Source: Beijerinckiaceae bacterium (GTDB taxonomy: Bacteria > Pseudomonadota > Alphaproteobacteria > Rhizobiales > Beijerinckiaceae). From it: a stretch of 33,307 nt of DNA. The translations under genes and the position numbers were made by a program. Numbering within the stretch: position 1 is the first letter of the stretch; each line of letters starts with the position of its first letter. The stretch is from NCBI GenBank assembly GCA_947476075.1, contig CANJPM010000012.1, forward strand, positions 1 through 33,307, written 5' to 3'. This document shows positions 16,573-24,509 of the stretch, in pieces. Under the pieces are notes generated by a model. That model searched no databases. It saw only the letters and a list, made by a program, of their open reading frames with translations, and was not told the DNA's origin.

Positions 16573-17127
16573 ATGGCCTTTCTAGACCCCCGCGAAAAAG
16601 AGCGCGCTCACGGCTCCGCTCCCGAAGTGAATTTCTATTCGGAAGCGCTGAAGGCGTCCGAGCAATTCCGCCAGGAATACGACGGCAAAATCGGCGTGGT
16701 GAAGTGGAACGAGATGCCGCTGGAGCGTTCGCCCAACGGCCTCATCAAGCACATCATCAACGAGCGCATGGACACCAAGGAAATGTGCCTCGACATCTAC
16801 ATGCAGTTTCTTGCGCCGGGCAAAGCCTCGGGCAAGCATCGGCATGTTTCTGAGGAAGTGCATTACGTTGTAGAGGGTTCCGGCTACGACTTGCATTGGG
16901 ACGTGAAGTTCGATTGCCATGACACTATGGAATTCGAATGGGAAACGACCCCCAAGAAGTTCGAATGGACAGCCGGCGATTTCATCTACATCCCGCCGTA
17001 TTGCGCCCATCAGCACTTCAATTCCGACCCTAACAACGAGGCTCGCATCATTGTGGTCAACAGCCGCATTGTGAAGGCGATGGGGTTTGACTGGTTTGAG
17101 CAGCTGGAAAACGCCGAAGGCTTCTGA
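16573..17127 (+). CDS. Cupin domain-containing protein (second of pair, intact metal site)
   Basis: This 184-residue protein contains one cupin domain with the full metal-binding set: His89, His91 and Glu95 in GKHRHVSEEVHYVVEGSG (HxHx3E), and His146/His148 in GDFIYIPPYCAHQHF. An N-terminal extension of about 70 residues precedes the barrel. An insert rich in acidic and aromatic residues (FDCHDTMEFEWETTPKKFEW) separates the two motifs. AGGAGA lies upstream of the ATG. It is in one unit with the first cupin and a His-tailed protein, opposite a LysR gene. The substrate is unknown, and by family it is likely an Fe(II) or other metal-dependent enzyme. Confidence 0.87.
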   Translation: MAFLDPREKERAHGSAPEVNFYSEALKASEQFRQEYDGKIGVVKWNEMPLERSPNGLIKHIINERMDTKEMCLDIYMQFLAPGKASGKHRHVSEEVHYVVEGSGYDLHWDVKFDCHDTMEFEWETTPKKFEWTAGDFIYIPPYCAHQHFNSDPNNEARIIVVNSRIVKAMGFDWFEQLENAEGF

Positions 17128-17160
17128 ACCCTCAGGCCATCAGAAAGCAAGGAAGCTATC

Positions 17161-17565
17161 ATGTGCGGCGAACTGGACGACGAGACACCGTCGAGCGGCG
17201 AAGACCAGCACTACGAGCGCTTCCTTGCCCATGCGCGGGCGCTGATCACGCGAAATGAGCAGGCGCCGCAGCCTGAACATCCCGTGATCGCGTCCATTGA
17301 GGAATTGTTCACGGCTGCGCTTTCGCGCGCCGTGCGCGATTGCGAGAGCGCCCATCCGGACCAACGCTACGCGACGCTGTCGCTACAGCCGCTGGTGTTC
17401 GCCCGGCTGGCGGGTCTCCTCGCCGCGCACCTGTCCATCGGCGAAGATCCGCTGCGCAAGACGATGGAAGCGCTGATGCACGGCTATGCGGAAGCCGACG
17501 ACATCGAGCCCGACCACGGCCATGATCATAGCGGCAGCTCCGGGCATTTCGGGCATTCGCATTAG
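17161..17565 (+). CDS. Small protein with His-rich C-terminal tail, function unknown
   Basis: I do not recognise a family for this 134-residue protein. It is acidic at the N-terminus (MCGELDDETPSSGEDQ), has a helical middle (PVIASIEELFTAALSRAVRDC, FARLAGLLAAHLSIG) and ends in the metal-binding-looking tail DHGHDHSGSSGHFGHSH, with six His in 17 residues. There is no signal peptide or membrane segment. It is the third gene of the cupin unit, 33 bp after the second cupin, with AAGGAAG upstream of ATG. Tails like this occur in metallochaperones such as UreE and HypB, so a role in supplying metal to the cupins is a reasonable guess, but it is only inference. Confidence 0.75.
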   Translation: MCGELDDETPSSGEDQHYERFLAHARALITRNEQAPQPEHPVIASIEELFTAALSRAVRDCESAHPDQRYATLSLQPLVFARLAGLLAAHLSIGEDPLRKTMEALMHGYAEADDIEPDHGHDHSGSSGHFGHSH

Positions 17566-17580
17566 TTTTTCCGCCAAGAG

Positions 17581-17729
17581 CGCAGTCCTGCGGTCAGCAT
17601 GGGGGCGGTCCAAACGTTATGGCGGCGATGGCCGCCGTACACGGCAGGCTACGAGTTAGCTGCCTATCGTGGGTCTTGGCCTTCACCGGGATGACCCGGT
17701 GCGCGGACCGCCCGCAGCGCCGGAGGCGC
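17581..17729. other. Dense hairpin cluster; possible structured RNA or palindromic repeat element
   Basis: Several perfect inverted repeats are nested here. GGGCGGTCC (17603-17611) pairs with GGACCGCCC (17705-17713), enclosing three hairpins: GGCGGC-GATG-GCCGCC (17621-17636), GGCAgGCTA-CGAGT-TAGCTGCC (17643-17664, one bulge) and CACCGGG-ATGA-CCCGGTG (17684-17701). A hairpin CGCA-GTCC-TGCG (17581-17592) and one GCGCC-GGA-GGCGC (17717-17729) flank the unit. There is no T tract, so it is not a classical intrinsic terminator. It lies between the convergent cupin and MFS genes. It may be a structured 3' UTR/ncRNA or an intergenic palindromic repeat. Confidence 0.6.
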
Positions 17730-17742
17730 ACCTATCCCAAGC

Positions 17743-18996
17743 TCAATTATCGATAATCTTGTTGCGTGCATAAAGCGCCGGGAACAGCTTCACCCACAAC
17801 CCCGCCAGCACGAACGTCACGATGCCGCCGATCACGATAGCGTTGGCCGCGCCAAACAGCGCCGCGCTGGCCCCGGCGCGGAATTCACCCAGATCCGCCG
17901 AGCCCGAGATGAAGATGGAGTTCACTGCGGCGACGCGACCGCGCATCTCGTCGGGCGCTTCCGCCTGCACCATGGTGTGACGGATAACGACGCTGACGGA
18001 ATCAGCAGCGCCAACGACCAGCAACGCCAGCATCGACAACCAGAGCGTTGACGACAAGCCGAAGGCGGCGATGGCTAGCCCATAGATTCCAACCGCTATC
18101 AGCATCTTCCGCCCTGCGCCGGACGTGATCGGGAAATAGGCGATCGCCGCGCTCATCGCGATAGAGCCGATCGCTGGACATGAGCGCAAAAGGCCCAGTC
18201 CCCACGGTCCCGTCTCCAGTACGTCCTTGGCGATGATGGGTAACAAAGCGGTGACGCCGCCAAACAACACGGCCACGAGATCAAGCGCCACAGCGCCAAA
18301 CATTACCGGTCGCGACCACATGAAAGTGAGGCCGACGGAGACGGTCGCCCAGCTGATCGGGCCACGTCCCGAGCCTGCGGGGTCAAGCGGCGTGCGGATC
18401 ATGCACACCATCAGCGAGGCGAGCGCAAAGCATGCAGTAGCTGCAAAGAAGCAGACCGTCGGTCCGCCAATGTAAAGCAGACCGCCGATTGCCGGGCCGG
18501 CGACTGTGGCAACCTGCCAAAACGAGGAATACCAGGTGATTGCATTCGCGAAATGGGTACGTGGCACAAGGCTTGGCGTGATCGCCTGCGAAGCGGGATT
18601 TCCAAAAGCTCGCCCGATTCCAATCATCACCACTGACACATAGATTAGCCAGACCGGCGCTGATTCAAACAACACGGCGAACGCCAGCGCGCCCATGCCG
18701 AGCGTGCAGAGGCCGAATGACAACGCCACGACGTTGCGGCGATTGTAGCTGTCAGCGACGTGGCCGGTGAGAAGGGCGAAGGCTATTGAGGGCAGGAACG
18801 CTGCAAGGCCGGCCAGACCAAGCGCAAGGGCGCTGCCAGTGGTTTCATACAAATACCAGCCTACGCCGACGTTCTTCATCTGCAAGGCTACGCCGCTGAG
18901 AAAGCGGTAGCCAATCCAGAACTGGAAATCTCTGAAAGCAAATGCAGCATAGGCGCCGTGGGCTTTTGATTGTTGTTCTTCCACTTCGGTAACCAT
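17743..18996 (-). CDS. MFS transporter (EntS/DUF894-like exporter)
   Basis: The track begins at GTG 19002, but ATG 18996 with the GGGGGTGA ribosome-binding site just upstream looks more likely, giving 417 residues. The protein is a 12-helix major facilitator with the opening FAFRDFQFWIGYRFLSGVALQM and the loop GHVADSYNRRNVV (MFS motif A region between helices 2 and 3). It resembles the EntS-type exporter group, which pumps small molecules out of the cytoplasm. A second motif-A-like stretch around MRGRVAAVNSIF follows helix 8. It is convergent with the cupin unit and shares no operon with its neighbours, so its substrate is unknown. Confidence 0.87.
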   Translation of the reverse strand: MVTEVEEQQSKAHGAYAAFAFRDFQFWIGYRFLSGVALQMKNVGVGWYLYETTGSALALGLAGLAAFLPSIAFALLTGHVADSYNRRNVVALSFGLCTLGMGALAFAVLFESAPVWLIYVSVVMIGIGRAFGNPASQAITPSLVPRTHFANAITWYSSFWQVATVAGPAIGGLLYIGGPTVCFFAATACFALASLMVCMIRTPLDPAGSGRGPISWATVSVGLTFMWSRPVMFGAVALDLVAVLFGGVTALLPIIAKDVLETGPWGLGLLRSCPAIGSIAMSAAIAYFPITSGAGRKMLIAVGIYGLAIAAFGLSSTLWLSMLALLVVGAADSVSVVIRHTMVQAEAPDEMRGRVAAVNSIFISGSADLGEFRAGASAALFGAANAIVIGGIVTFVLAGLWVKLFPALYARNKIIDN

Positions 18997-19273
18997 GCTC
19001 ACCCCCGAATGTATTTCTCAGCCGGCTTGTCGCCGCGCTTCTTTGTTTATCCGCTAACGCTCAGTTTGCCATAACTTATAATGGTTTAAGCTATAGGCGC
19101 GTATGCTTGAGGTTCAAACCGTTTTCGCTGCCAAATCCTTTTCGAAAGCATTTCTGTTTCGATATTCTGTTGCATCACTGTTTTTTATTCAATCCGTAAC
19201 GCTGGTTGCGCAATTCCGATAGCGGAACGCTGAAGGAGGGGTTCTACTAACGTGAATAACAGGAGTGTAGCCA
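18997..19273. promoter_or_regulatory. Intergenic region upstream of the MFS gene and a small ORF
   Basis: This region of about 277 bp separates the divergent MFS gene and a small ORF. It is more AT-rich than the flanks. A plus-strand TATAAT occurs at 19077-19082 without a convincing -35 element. On the minus strand TTGAAC and TATAGC are about 16 bp apart, facing the MFS gene. These are weak promoter candidates; nothing else stands out. Confidence 0.25.
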
Positions 19274-19477
19274 ATGCATCCGCTTGTTGAACGTTTGCTC
19301 GCTTTGGATTTGATGACTACGTCGCTGGAAGGTGACGATTGGTGTATTGAGGTAGACCGCGCACTGCAAGACGCCGCGCGAGAAATCGAACGTCTGACTA
19401 CATCGCTTAACTTAAGCACGGATCAAAACGGCGCCACGGTCCGGAATGTGCACAAGCAGCCAGAGCGGCACCAATAA
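19274..19477 (+). CDS. Small hypothetical protein (67 aa)
   Basis: This small ORF begins MHPLVERLLALDLMTTSLEG and continues as one amphipathic helical stretch (CIEVDRALQDAAREIERLTTSL). It has AGGAG ten bases upstream of the ATG. The helix pattern with AAREIERL resembles small accessory proteins common in phage and plasmid regions, though I recognise no family. An intrinsic-terminator-like hairpin follows about 50 bp after the stop, which supports an independent transcript. Confidence 0.5.
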   Translation: MHPLVERLLALDLMTTSLEGDDWCIEVDRALQDAAREIERLTTSLNLSTDQNGATVRNVHKQPERHQ

Positions 19478-19525
19478 AACTCACGCTTCAACACAGCAGA
19501 GCGTTGATTTCATGCATTGTTATTT

Positions 19526-19575
19526 CGCCGGAGTGCGAAGTTTCGTATTTTCGCCGGCGTTTTATTCTTTTTTCC
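19526..19575 (+). terminator. Probable intrinsic terminator after the small ORF
   Basis: CGCCGG at 19526-19531 pairs with CCGGCG at 19554-19559, and an inner stem TGCGAA/TTCGTA closes most of the loop. TTTTATTCTTTTTT follows directly. The order hairpin then T-rich tract is right for plus-strand transcription from the 67-residue ORF. Confidence 0.6.
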
Positions 19576-19705
19576 AAAAACAGAGCATCCAAATCGTCTT
19601 CATATAATTGCTTCGAGCTCGGCGCGCGCTCAAGATCGGCTCCGCCAATAAGGTTGTCGCTGGAGACGACGCCAGTTTATCGATTCTAGAACTTTTGAAA
19701 CAAGA

Positions 19706-19733
19706 CCTATGGCGAACAAACGTCCGCCATAGG
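19706..19733 (-). terminator. Probable terminator of the cytochrome/reductase/TctC unit
   Basis: CCTATGGCG (19706-19714) and CGCCATAGG (19725-19733) form a perfect 9-bp stem with a 10-nt loop. Read on the minus strand it is followed by TCTTGTTTC, a moderately T-rich tail. It lies about 45 bp beyond the stop of the minus-strand TctC gene. Confidence 0.6.
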
Positions 19734-19776
19734 CATAGAATTTGGCTGCATTACCGATGAGTTACCGATTGGTTGC

Positions 19777-20832
19777 TTACAGACCGAGCGCCTGCTTCAC
19801 ACGATCAATAACCTCTTTGGGCGCAGCAGCCGCAGACTTCAACAGCGCGTCAATTTCTTCGCCGGGCACGAGGTTGATCTCCGCCTGACGACGCTCGGCG
19901 TCGATGAGGAACTCCTTGTCTATCAAGGTAGCGTCGAAGGCTGCGCGGAGAGCTTTGATGCGGTCAGCCGGCACGTCCGGCGGAGCCAGGAACGGACGGC
20001 CGAGGATTTCGCGCGCAAGAATGAAATCAAGCGCACGCTTGTCGGTAGGCTCCTTCACCAGATCGCGAATCAAGCGAACCTGGGGAATTTCCGGGTGCAC
20101 GCGGTCGCCGGTGTGAAATAGCATGTGGATCTTGTTTTCCTTGACCCAGTGCTGATGGCTGGAGCGCAGCGCGCTCCAGGACCAATAGGCGATGCCGTCC
20201 AGCTCGCCGCGCTCAACAGCCAGCGCTGCGTCCGACGTATTTTTGTAGCCCTTGATGATCTTGAATTTGGTCCCGGCGAGGAAGTTCAGCGCCACTGGTA
20301 TCAGCTCAGAATCGGCGCCAGCGCCGGTTCCGGGTACGAGAAGCTCGATCTTCTGCAAGTCCTCATAGGTTTTGACCTTCACCCTAGGGTCATTCCATGA
20401 AAGAGCCACCGTGCTTTCACGGTTCATGCTGCCGATCCAGTTGAACTTGAGAAAGTCGATGCCCATTTCGTTGCGGCCGAGTAATGGGTCGAAGGCGAGG
20501 CCGCGGCCGACAGTGCCGATCGTGCTACCGTCCTTGGGAGCTATTTTGTAAAGAAATTCAGAGGCCTTGAGTCCGCCTGCGCCGACCATGTTTCTTGGAA
20601 TAAATGTCGGATTGCCGGGCATAAAGCGGCCCATATGGGCCCCGAGCAGGCGCGCGTAAAAATCATAAGACGAATTGTTGTCCGTGTAGATGATCATATT
20701 AATCTGACGGCCTTTGTAGAATTGCTCGACAGATTGGCCGGTCTGGGCGTTAACCGGAGCCAGGCTGGCTCCCAGCGCCAGCCCTGCTGCCAGCGCCACG
20801 CCGCAAGCGGCCTTCAATCCATTGCGCAACAT
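19777..20832 (-). CDS. TctC-type substrate-binding protein
   Basis: The real start is ATG 20832 (GGGAGGA upstream) rather than the TTG used by the track, giving 351 residues. After a signal peptide (MLRNGLKAACGVALAAGLALGASLAPVNA) the mature part opens QTGQSVEQFYKGRQINMIIYTDNNSS. The phrases YDFYARLLGAHMGRFMPGNP, PRNMVGAGGLKASEFLYKIAPKDGS and GYKNTSDAALAVERGELDG put it in the divergent branch found in the UbiD unit. It is the third gene after a mini cytochrome c and a ferric-reductase-like protein, 99 bp downstream, so it may share their transcript. In place of the usual GxxPGG loop it has IYTDNNSSYD, an unusual change in the ligand-contact loop. Confidence 0.87.
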   Translation of the reverse strand: MLRNGLKAACGVALAAGLALGASLAPVNAQTGQSVEQFYKGRQINMIIYTDNNSSYDFYARLLGAHMGRFMPGNPTFIPRNMVGAGGLKASEFLYKIAPKDGSTIGTVGRGLAFDPLLGRNEMGIDFLKFNWIGSMNRESTVALSWNDPRVKVKTYEDLQKIELLVPGTGAGADSELIPVALNFLAGTKFKIIKGYKNTSDAALAVERGELDGIAYWSWSALRSSHQHWVKENKIHMLFHTGDRVHPEIPQVRLIRDLVKEPTDKRALDFILAREILGRPFLAPPDVPADRIKALRAAFDATLIDKEFLIDAERRQAEINLVPGEEIDALLKSAAAAPKEVIDRVKQALGL

Positions 20833-20931
20833 CAAAGTTCCTCCCGAGATTCGGTTTTGCCGACGATTGGCCGGTTAGCTACGACTTTGCCGAAATGCGT
20901 CGGCAAGCGCAAGGCCGGTGTGTGATTCGCG

Positions 20932-22299
20932 CTAATAGCGAAAGCGTTCTGTAAAAATCGCCCGGCGGCCGATTCCGAGACGCTTGAGGGTGAGTTCAAC
21001 CGAATCGATCATCGGCGGCGGACCGCAAATCATATAGCGGGCGCCATCAGCCAGCGGCGTCAGCAAGGGACTCAGAATGCGCTCGCTCAGGTCCCCGGTT
21101 AATCCGTTCCAATTCTCTGGCGGCTCACCCAGAACCAGATTCAGGCTCAAACCAAGCCGCGCCTCCATGGCCCGCAATTCGTCAAGCGCGACAATCTGGC
21201 TCGAAAGCCTGTTGCCGTAGATGAGCGAAACGGCTCGCTTGGGGCTCCACTTTTCAAGATCGCGAAGGATGCTCAGGACAGGCGCAACGCCAACGCCCCC
21301 AACAATGAAGACAAGCGGTTGGAGCTTATGCCCGCCAATGTCGTCAGGCAGCGTGAATTGCCCATAGGGCCCGTCAATCCAGACTTGGGCGCCGGGCTTA
21401 ACCGAGCCAATCCGACTGGTGAAATCCCCACTTTCCTTGATGAGAAACTGCAGATGCCGGGCTTGCGGCGCGGATGAAATCGAGAACGGATGCTCGATGA
21501 GACTGAAGGGCGAGTGGCCAATGTTCAGCCAAACGAATTGCCCAGCTTCAAAAGAGATTGGCTCAAATGAAACCGCATCGCCATCGCATGGCTCGACAAG
21601 CAGCAGCCAGGTTCGCTCTGCCGTGATTTCTACGCTTGCGACGCGATAGGGTCGCCGCATCCGCCGCAACGGTCGCACGATATAGATGTGCACCAGCGTC
21701 AGAATCGCCAGCGTGAAACTGACTTGCCAGTAAAGCGCCAGCGCAGGCGCGGAGGTGTGCGAACCGATTCCGAGGGCGTGATGGAGGCTCAAGCCCGCTA
21801 TCAGCGCGGCGCCAAGTCCATGACTTAGACGCCAAGTCTCATATTTCATGTGTAATTGGTCGCGCCAGATCGCCATGGCGACGAGCGCCATCGTCAACGC
21901 CCAGGCGACGGCCCCGCTGCGCAACGAGCCGGACGCGAACATGGATCCCAGCGTCGATAGCGCGTCGGCAGGATCTCGGCTTAAGCGCGGCGAGACATAG
22001 AGTAACGGATGAAACGCGATCAGAACGAGCGCCGCTCGCCCCGCAAACTGGTGGAGGCGCATGATCGCGTCGATGCCGACGCGTCCTGAGACGAGCGTAA
22101 AACGGCCCGACAGCACGAACTCGGCCAGAACAAAAGCAAAGCCCAAAGCGCCTGCGCCGGAGGCGATCTCGCGCCAGATCGGTGTCTTTTGAGCGTCAAG
22201 CGACGCCAGCGCCAGCGGACATGCAAGAAACGCCAGATAGAGCAGGGCGACGAGCAGGGCGGGTAATCCTCGTCGTCGTTTGCTGCGAGCTTTATCCAT
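20932..22299 (-). CDS. Ferric-reductase-like transmembrane oxidoreductase with FAD/NAD(P) domain
   Basis: Start at ATG 22299 (track used TTG), 455 residues. The N-terminal half (about 1-215) has roughly six membrane helices with paired His suited to two b-haems: RLHQFAGRAALVLIAFHPLLY and SHGLGAALIAGLSLHHALG. The C-terminal half is a ferredoxin-reductase-type module: FAD-contact HPFSISSAP, GPYGQF, the NAD(P)-binding VGGVGVAP and the closing MICGPPPMI. It lacks a 2Fe-2S domain. The protein should move electrons from NAD(P)H across the membrane. Its start overlaps the stop of a small cytochrome c gene in TGATG, so that cytochrome may be its electron acceptor or donor on the periplasmic side. Iron reduction is only one of the possible roles. 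Confidence 0.87.
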   Translation of the reverse strand: MDKARSKRRRGLPALLVALLYLAFLACPLALASLDAQKTPIWREIASGAGALGFAFVLAEFVLSGRFTLVSGRVGIDAIMRLHQFAGRAALVLIAFHPLLYVSPRLSRDPADALSTLGSMFASGSLRSGAVAWALTMALVAMAIWRDQLHMKYETWRLSHGLGAALIAGLSLHHALGIGSHTSAPALALYWQVSFTLAILTLVHIYIVRPLRRMRRPYRVASVEITAERTWLLLVEPCDGDAVSFEPISFEAGQFVWLNIGHSPFSLIEHPFSISSAPQARHLQFLIKESGDFTSRIGSVKPGAQVWIDGPYGQFTLPDDIGGHKLQPLVFIVGGVGVAPVLSILRDLEKWSPKRAVSLIYGNRLSSQIVALDELRAMEARLGLSLNLVLGEPPENWNGLTGDLSERILSPLLTPLADGARYMICGPPPMIDSVELTLKRLGIGRRAIFTERFRY

Positions 22300-22565
22300 C
22301 AACGGCGCATGTACCGGGATTGTATGTGTTCAATGATCGGCGCGCGCTCGTTCTCGGGCGGAGGGTGATGCGTCGCCAAAAAGCCCTCAAGCCAAAGACC
22401 ACGCTGCTCCGGATTCGGCAGCTTGCGTCCCCAGGCCGAAATGGCGCGCGCCCCGTGACAATCGCCACAGCGCTGCGCAAACAACATCTCGCCGTCCTGA
22501 GAAGCGGCGGTCAGGCTGGCGGCGAGTAAAAGCGGGATCGAAAGAAGGATAGGCCTAAGCGCCAT
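22299..22565 (-). CDS. Small exported c-type cytochrome
   Basis: This 88-residue protein has a signal peptide (MALRPILLSIPLLLAASLTAAS) and one haem-binding CGDCH motif soon after it. The rest, AISAWGRKLPNPEQRGLWLEGFLATHHPPP, shows no Met in the usual sixth-ligand place; one of the two His in THHPPP might serve. It resembles mini cytochromes that accompany membrane dehydrogenases. It overlaps the following ferric-reductase-like gene by one base (TGATG), so the two are very likely partners. Confidence 0.85.
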   Translation of the reverse strand: MALRPILLSIPLLLAASLTAASQDGEMLFAQRCGDCHGARAISAWGRKLPNPEQRGLWLEGFLATHHPPPENERAPIIEHIQSRYMRR

Positions 22566-22730
22566 GTTGGCTCCCCGCTATACGCATACACGTGCAGATG
22601 GAGCTAAACGCGCGGACGCGAGCTAAAGTTCAGTCGCATCGGCGCAGGATTTGCTAAGGGCCTAGGCGGAATTCGAGCGGCTCTGCTTTTAACAAGCAGT
22701 TCCAGAAGCTGCAAAATGCGGAGAACGACG

Positions 22731-23666
22731 ATGAATCAAGACACGCTTAAGTATTTTGATCTTCTGGAGGCCAAAAAAGCTTATGCAGAAGGCAAGAACG
22801 TAACAGAGCTTTTGCGCAATCAAAAAAACGCCGCCGCCAATACGTCTGAGATCATCGAGGCTGCGTACGATCTGCAAGCTGGAGCATACATTGCTGCAGC
22901 GCAAAACAACCCGAACCTGATCCGGTATTGTAACGAGATCGCAGCCATTCTCGATAGACATGTGATCCAGACAGGCTCGCTGCTGGATATAGGTACAGGT
23001 GAACTCACGACGCTGAGCCATATGATCGCCGCGCTTAACGTGAAACCCAAAAGCATCTACGCTTTCGACATCAGTTGGTCACGCGTTCACAAAGGCATTG
23101 CGTACGCTGAAAAAAACATGGGCTCAGACTATCAAAAACTCACGTCTTTCGTCGGCGACATCAACGAAATCCCTTTGCTCGACAAGTCCGTGAACGTCAC
23201 CACATCAAGCCATGCGCTGGAGCCAAACGGAGGAAGACTGAAACAGCTTATGGCCGAGCTGTTTCGTGTGACCATCGACAAGCTCGTGCTTTTTGAACCT
23301 TGCTATGAAATTAATACGGACGCTGGCAAGGAACGGATGGACCGGCTCGGCTATATTAAAAATCTGGATGGCGTTATCGCAGAACTTGGTGGAAAAATAA
23401 TTGAGAGGATAACGATCAGAAACATCGTCAATCCATTAAATCCCACAGCATGCTTTGTGATCTTGCCGCCGCCGTCCGTTAGTCAAAAGCCAGTCAAAGA
23501 CGCTTCGCCGGAGGGAATCTTCTCCGTACCCGGAGCACATTATCCGCTCAAGAAAGTCGACGACTTTTTCTTTTCGCAAGAAACAGGTTTGTGTTTTCCT
23601 GTCCTTAAGAATGTGCCTGTGCTCAAAACTCAAACGGCTATATTGGCGTCCGCGCTTTGTGATTAG
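22731..23666 (+). CDS. Class I SAM-dependent methyltransferase with Trm112-like C-terminal domain
   Basis: ATG 22731 with GGAG eight bases upstream is preferred over 22716, giving 311 residues. Residues about 80-190 form a Rossmann-type methyltransferase: motif I GSLLDIGTGE (82-91), acidic residue in YAFDIS (110-115) and VGDINEIPL at 141-149. The C-terminal section (about 260-305) reads EGIFSVPGAHYPL and ETGLCFPVLKNVPVL, which resembles a Trm112-type domain (YPI..GIPVL) but without its zinc cysteines. The target is unknown; such fusions often act on small molecules or surface polymers. The gene is visibly richer in AAA/AAT codons than its neighbours, which suggests horizontal origin. Confidence 0.75.
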   Translation: MNQDTLKYFDLLEAKKAYAEGKNVTELLRNQKNAAANTSEIIEAAYDLQAGAYIAAAQNNPNLIRYCNEIAAILDRHVIQTGSLLDIGTGELTTLSHMIAALNVKPKSIYAFDISWSRVHKGIAYAEKNMGSDYQKLTSFVGDINEIPLLDKSVNVTTSSHALEPNGGRLKQLMAELFRVTIDKLVLFEPCYEINTDAGKERMDRLGYIKNLDGVIAELGGKIIERITIRNIVNPLNPTACFVILPPPSVSQKPVKDASPEGIFSVPGAHYPLKKVDDFFFSQETGLCFPVLKNVPVLKTQTAILASALCD

Positions 23667-24509
23667 TTACGCAAGTTTCCGCTGTGCGTTTTATGCCCGC
23701 TTGGAGGGTGCAATCGCACAGCGTTTGAAGATTGATGCTGGACAGGAACCCCAGAAGAATTGTGAAAATAGTTCTTCAAATTTTTCTTTAGTTTTAACCC
23801 CGCCCGACAACCCGTAGAGGCTGAAGAGCTGGAAGTAATACTGGCTTGGAAAGATGTCGAACAAAAATTTTCGATAGCTTATAATAAGGATCATCGTAGG
23901 AATTAAAATTACAAAATAAGCAATAAATCCAAACCATGAGATATTAGGAAATCTTGAGATCCGTTGCGGCGGATGGCGCTCTAGAACCATTGTGTCATCT
24001 GCATAAAACCGTACTGCTATTTGGTTCTGCGGCGTTTCTTTATCCACGAAAGCCGGGGACCCGCCTCGTCGGCTCGAGAACGTCCTTCAATGCGATGTGT
24101 CGCTGCCGCCGCTTTCAAGAGAAGATGCTGGACCGCAGAATGAAGCTTCTCGCAAAAAAGGATTGTCGTCGTGGTCGTCACCATGGTGTGTAGATCGCCG
24201 GCATGACATGATCGTAAAATTGTCTCGGGACAGTGAGCAGAAACCCAAGGCGCCCAATTAATGAAACCAGAATTCTTGTTGTTATAACAGATTCTCAGTT
24301 ACAAAAATCTGTCAAGCATGAGGTTTTCGGTCGTTTGCCTCGGTTGCGCGGAACGAAGCGCCACGCTGAGTTCCACGCAAAGGAACGTGATGGGGACCAA
24401 GCAGGCTAGCGCCCCAAGCCTATCGGTTTTGGCAAGCTGCGTGTTCTGTGTTACGGGCCTAAGTCTCTGATGAATTTTTGCTAAATAGCATGCACAAGGG
24501 GAGCCAAGC
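23667..24509. other. AT-rich stretch without a secure gene
   Basis: About 840 bp between the methyltransferase and the barrel protein are AT-rich and hold only short overlapping ORFs on both strands. The best candidate is a minus-strand ORF with a membrane segment (listed separately). I see no clear IS ends, tRNA or terminator. The stretch may be decayed imported DNA. Confidence 0.5.
23691..24047 (-). CDS. Doubtful small membrane protein ORF
   Basis: This ORF would encode up to 118 residues from a GTG, or about 99 from the internal ATG. It contains one or two clear membrane segments (FGFIAYFVILIPTMILIISY) followed by YRKFLFDIFPSQYYF. There is no good ribosome-binding site before the GTG and I recognise no family. 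The hydrophobic stretch is the main reason to keep it. It may equally be a remnant or a chance ORF in AT-rich DNA. Confidence 0.3.
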   Translation of the reverse strand: MDKETPQNQIAVRFYADDTMVLERHPPQRISRFPNISWFGFIAYFVILIPTMILIISYRKFLFDIFPSQYYFQLFSLYGLSGGVKTKEKFEELFSQFFWGSCPASIFKRCAIAPSKRA

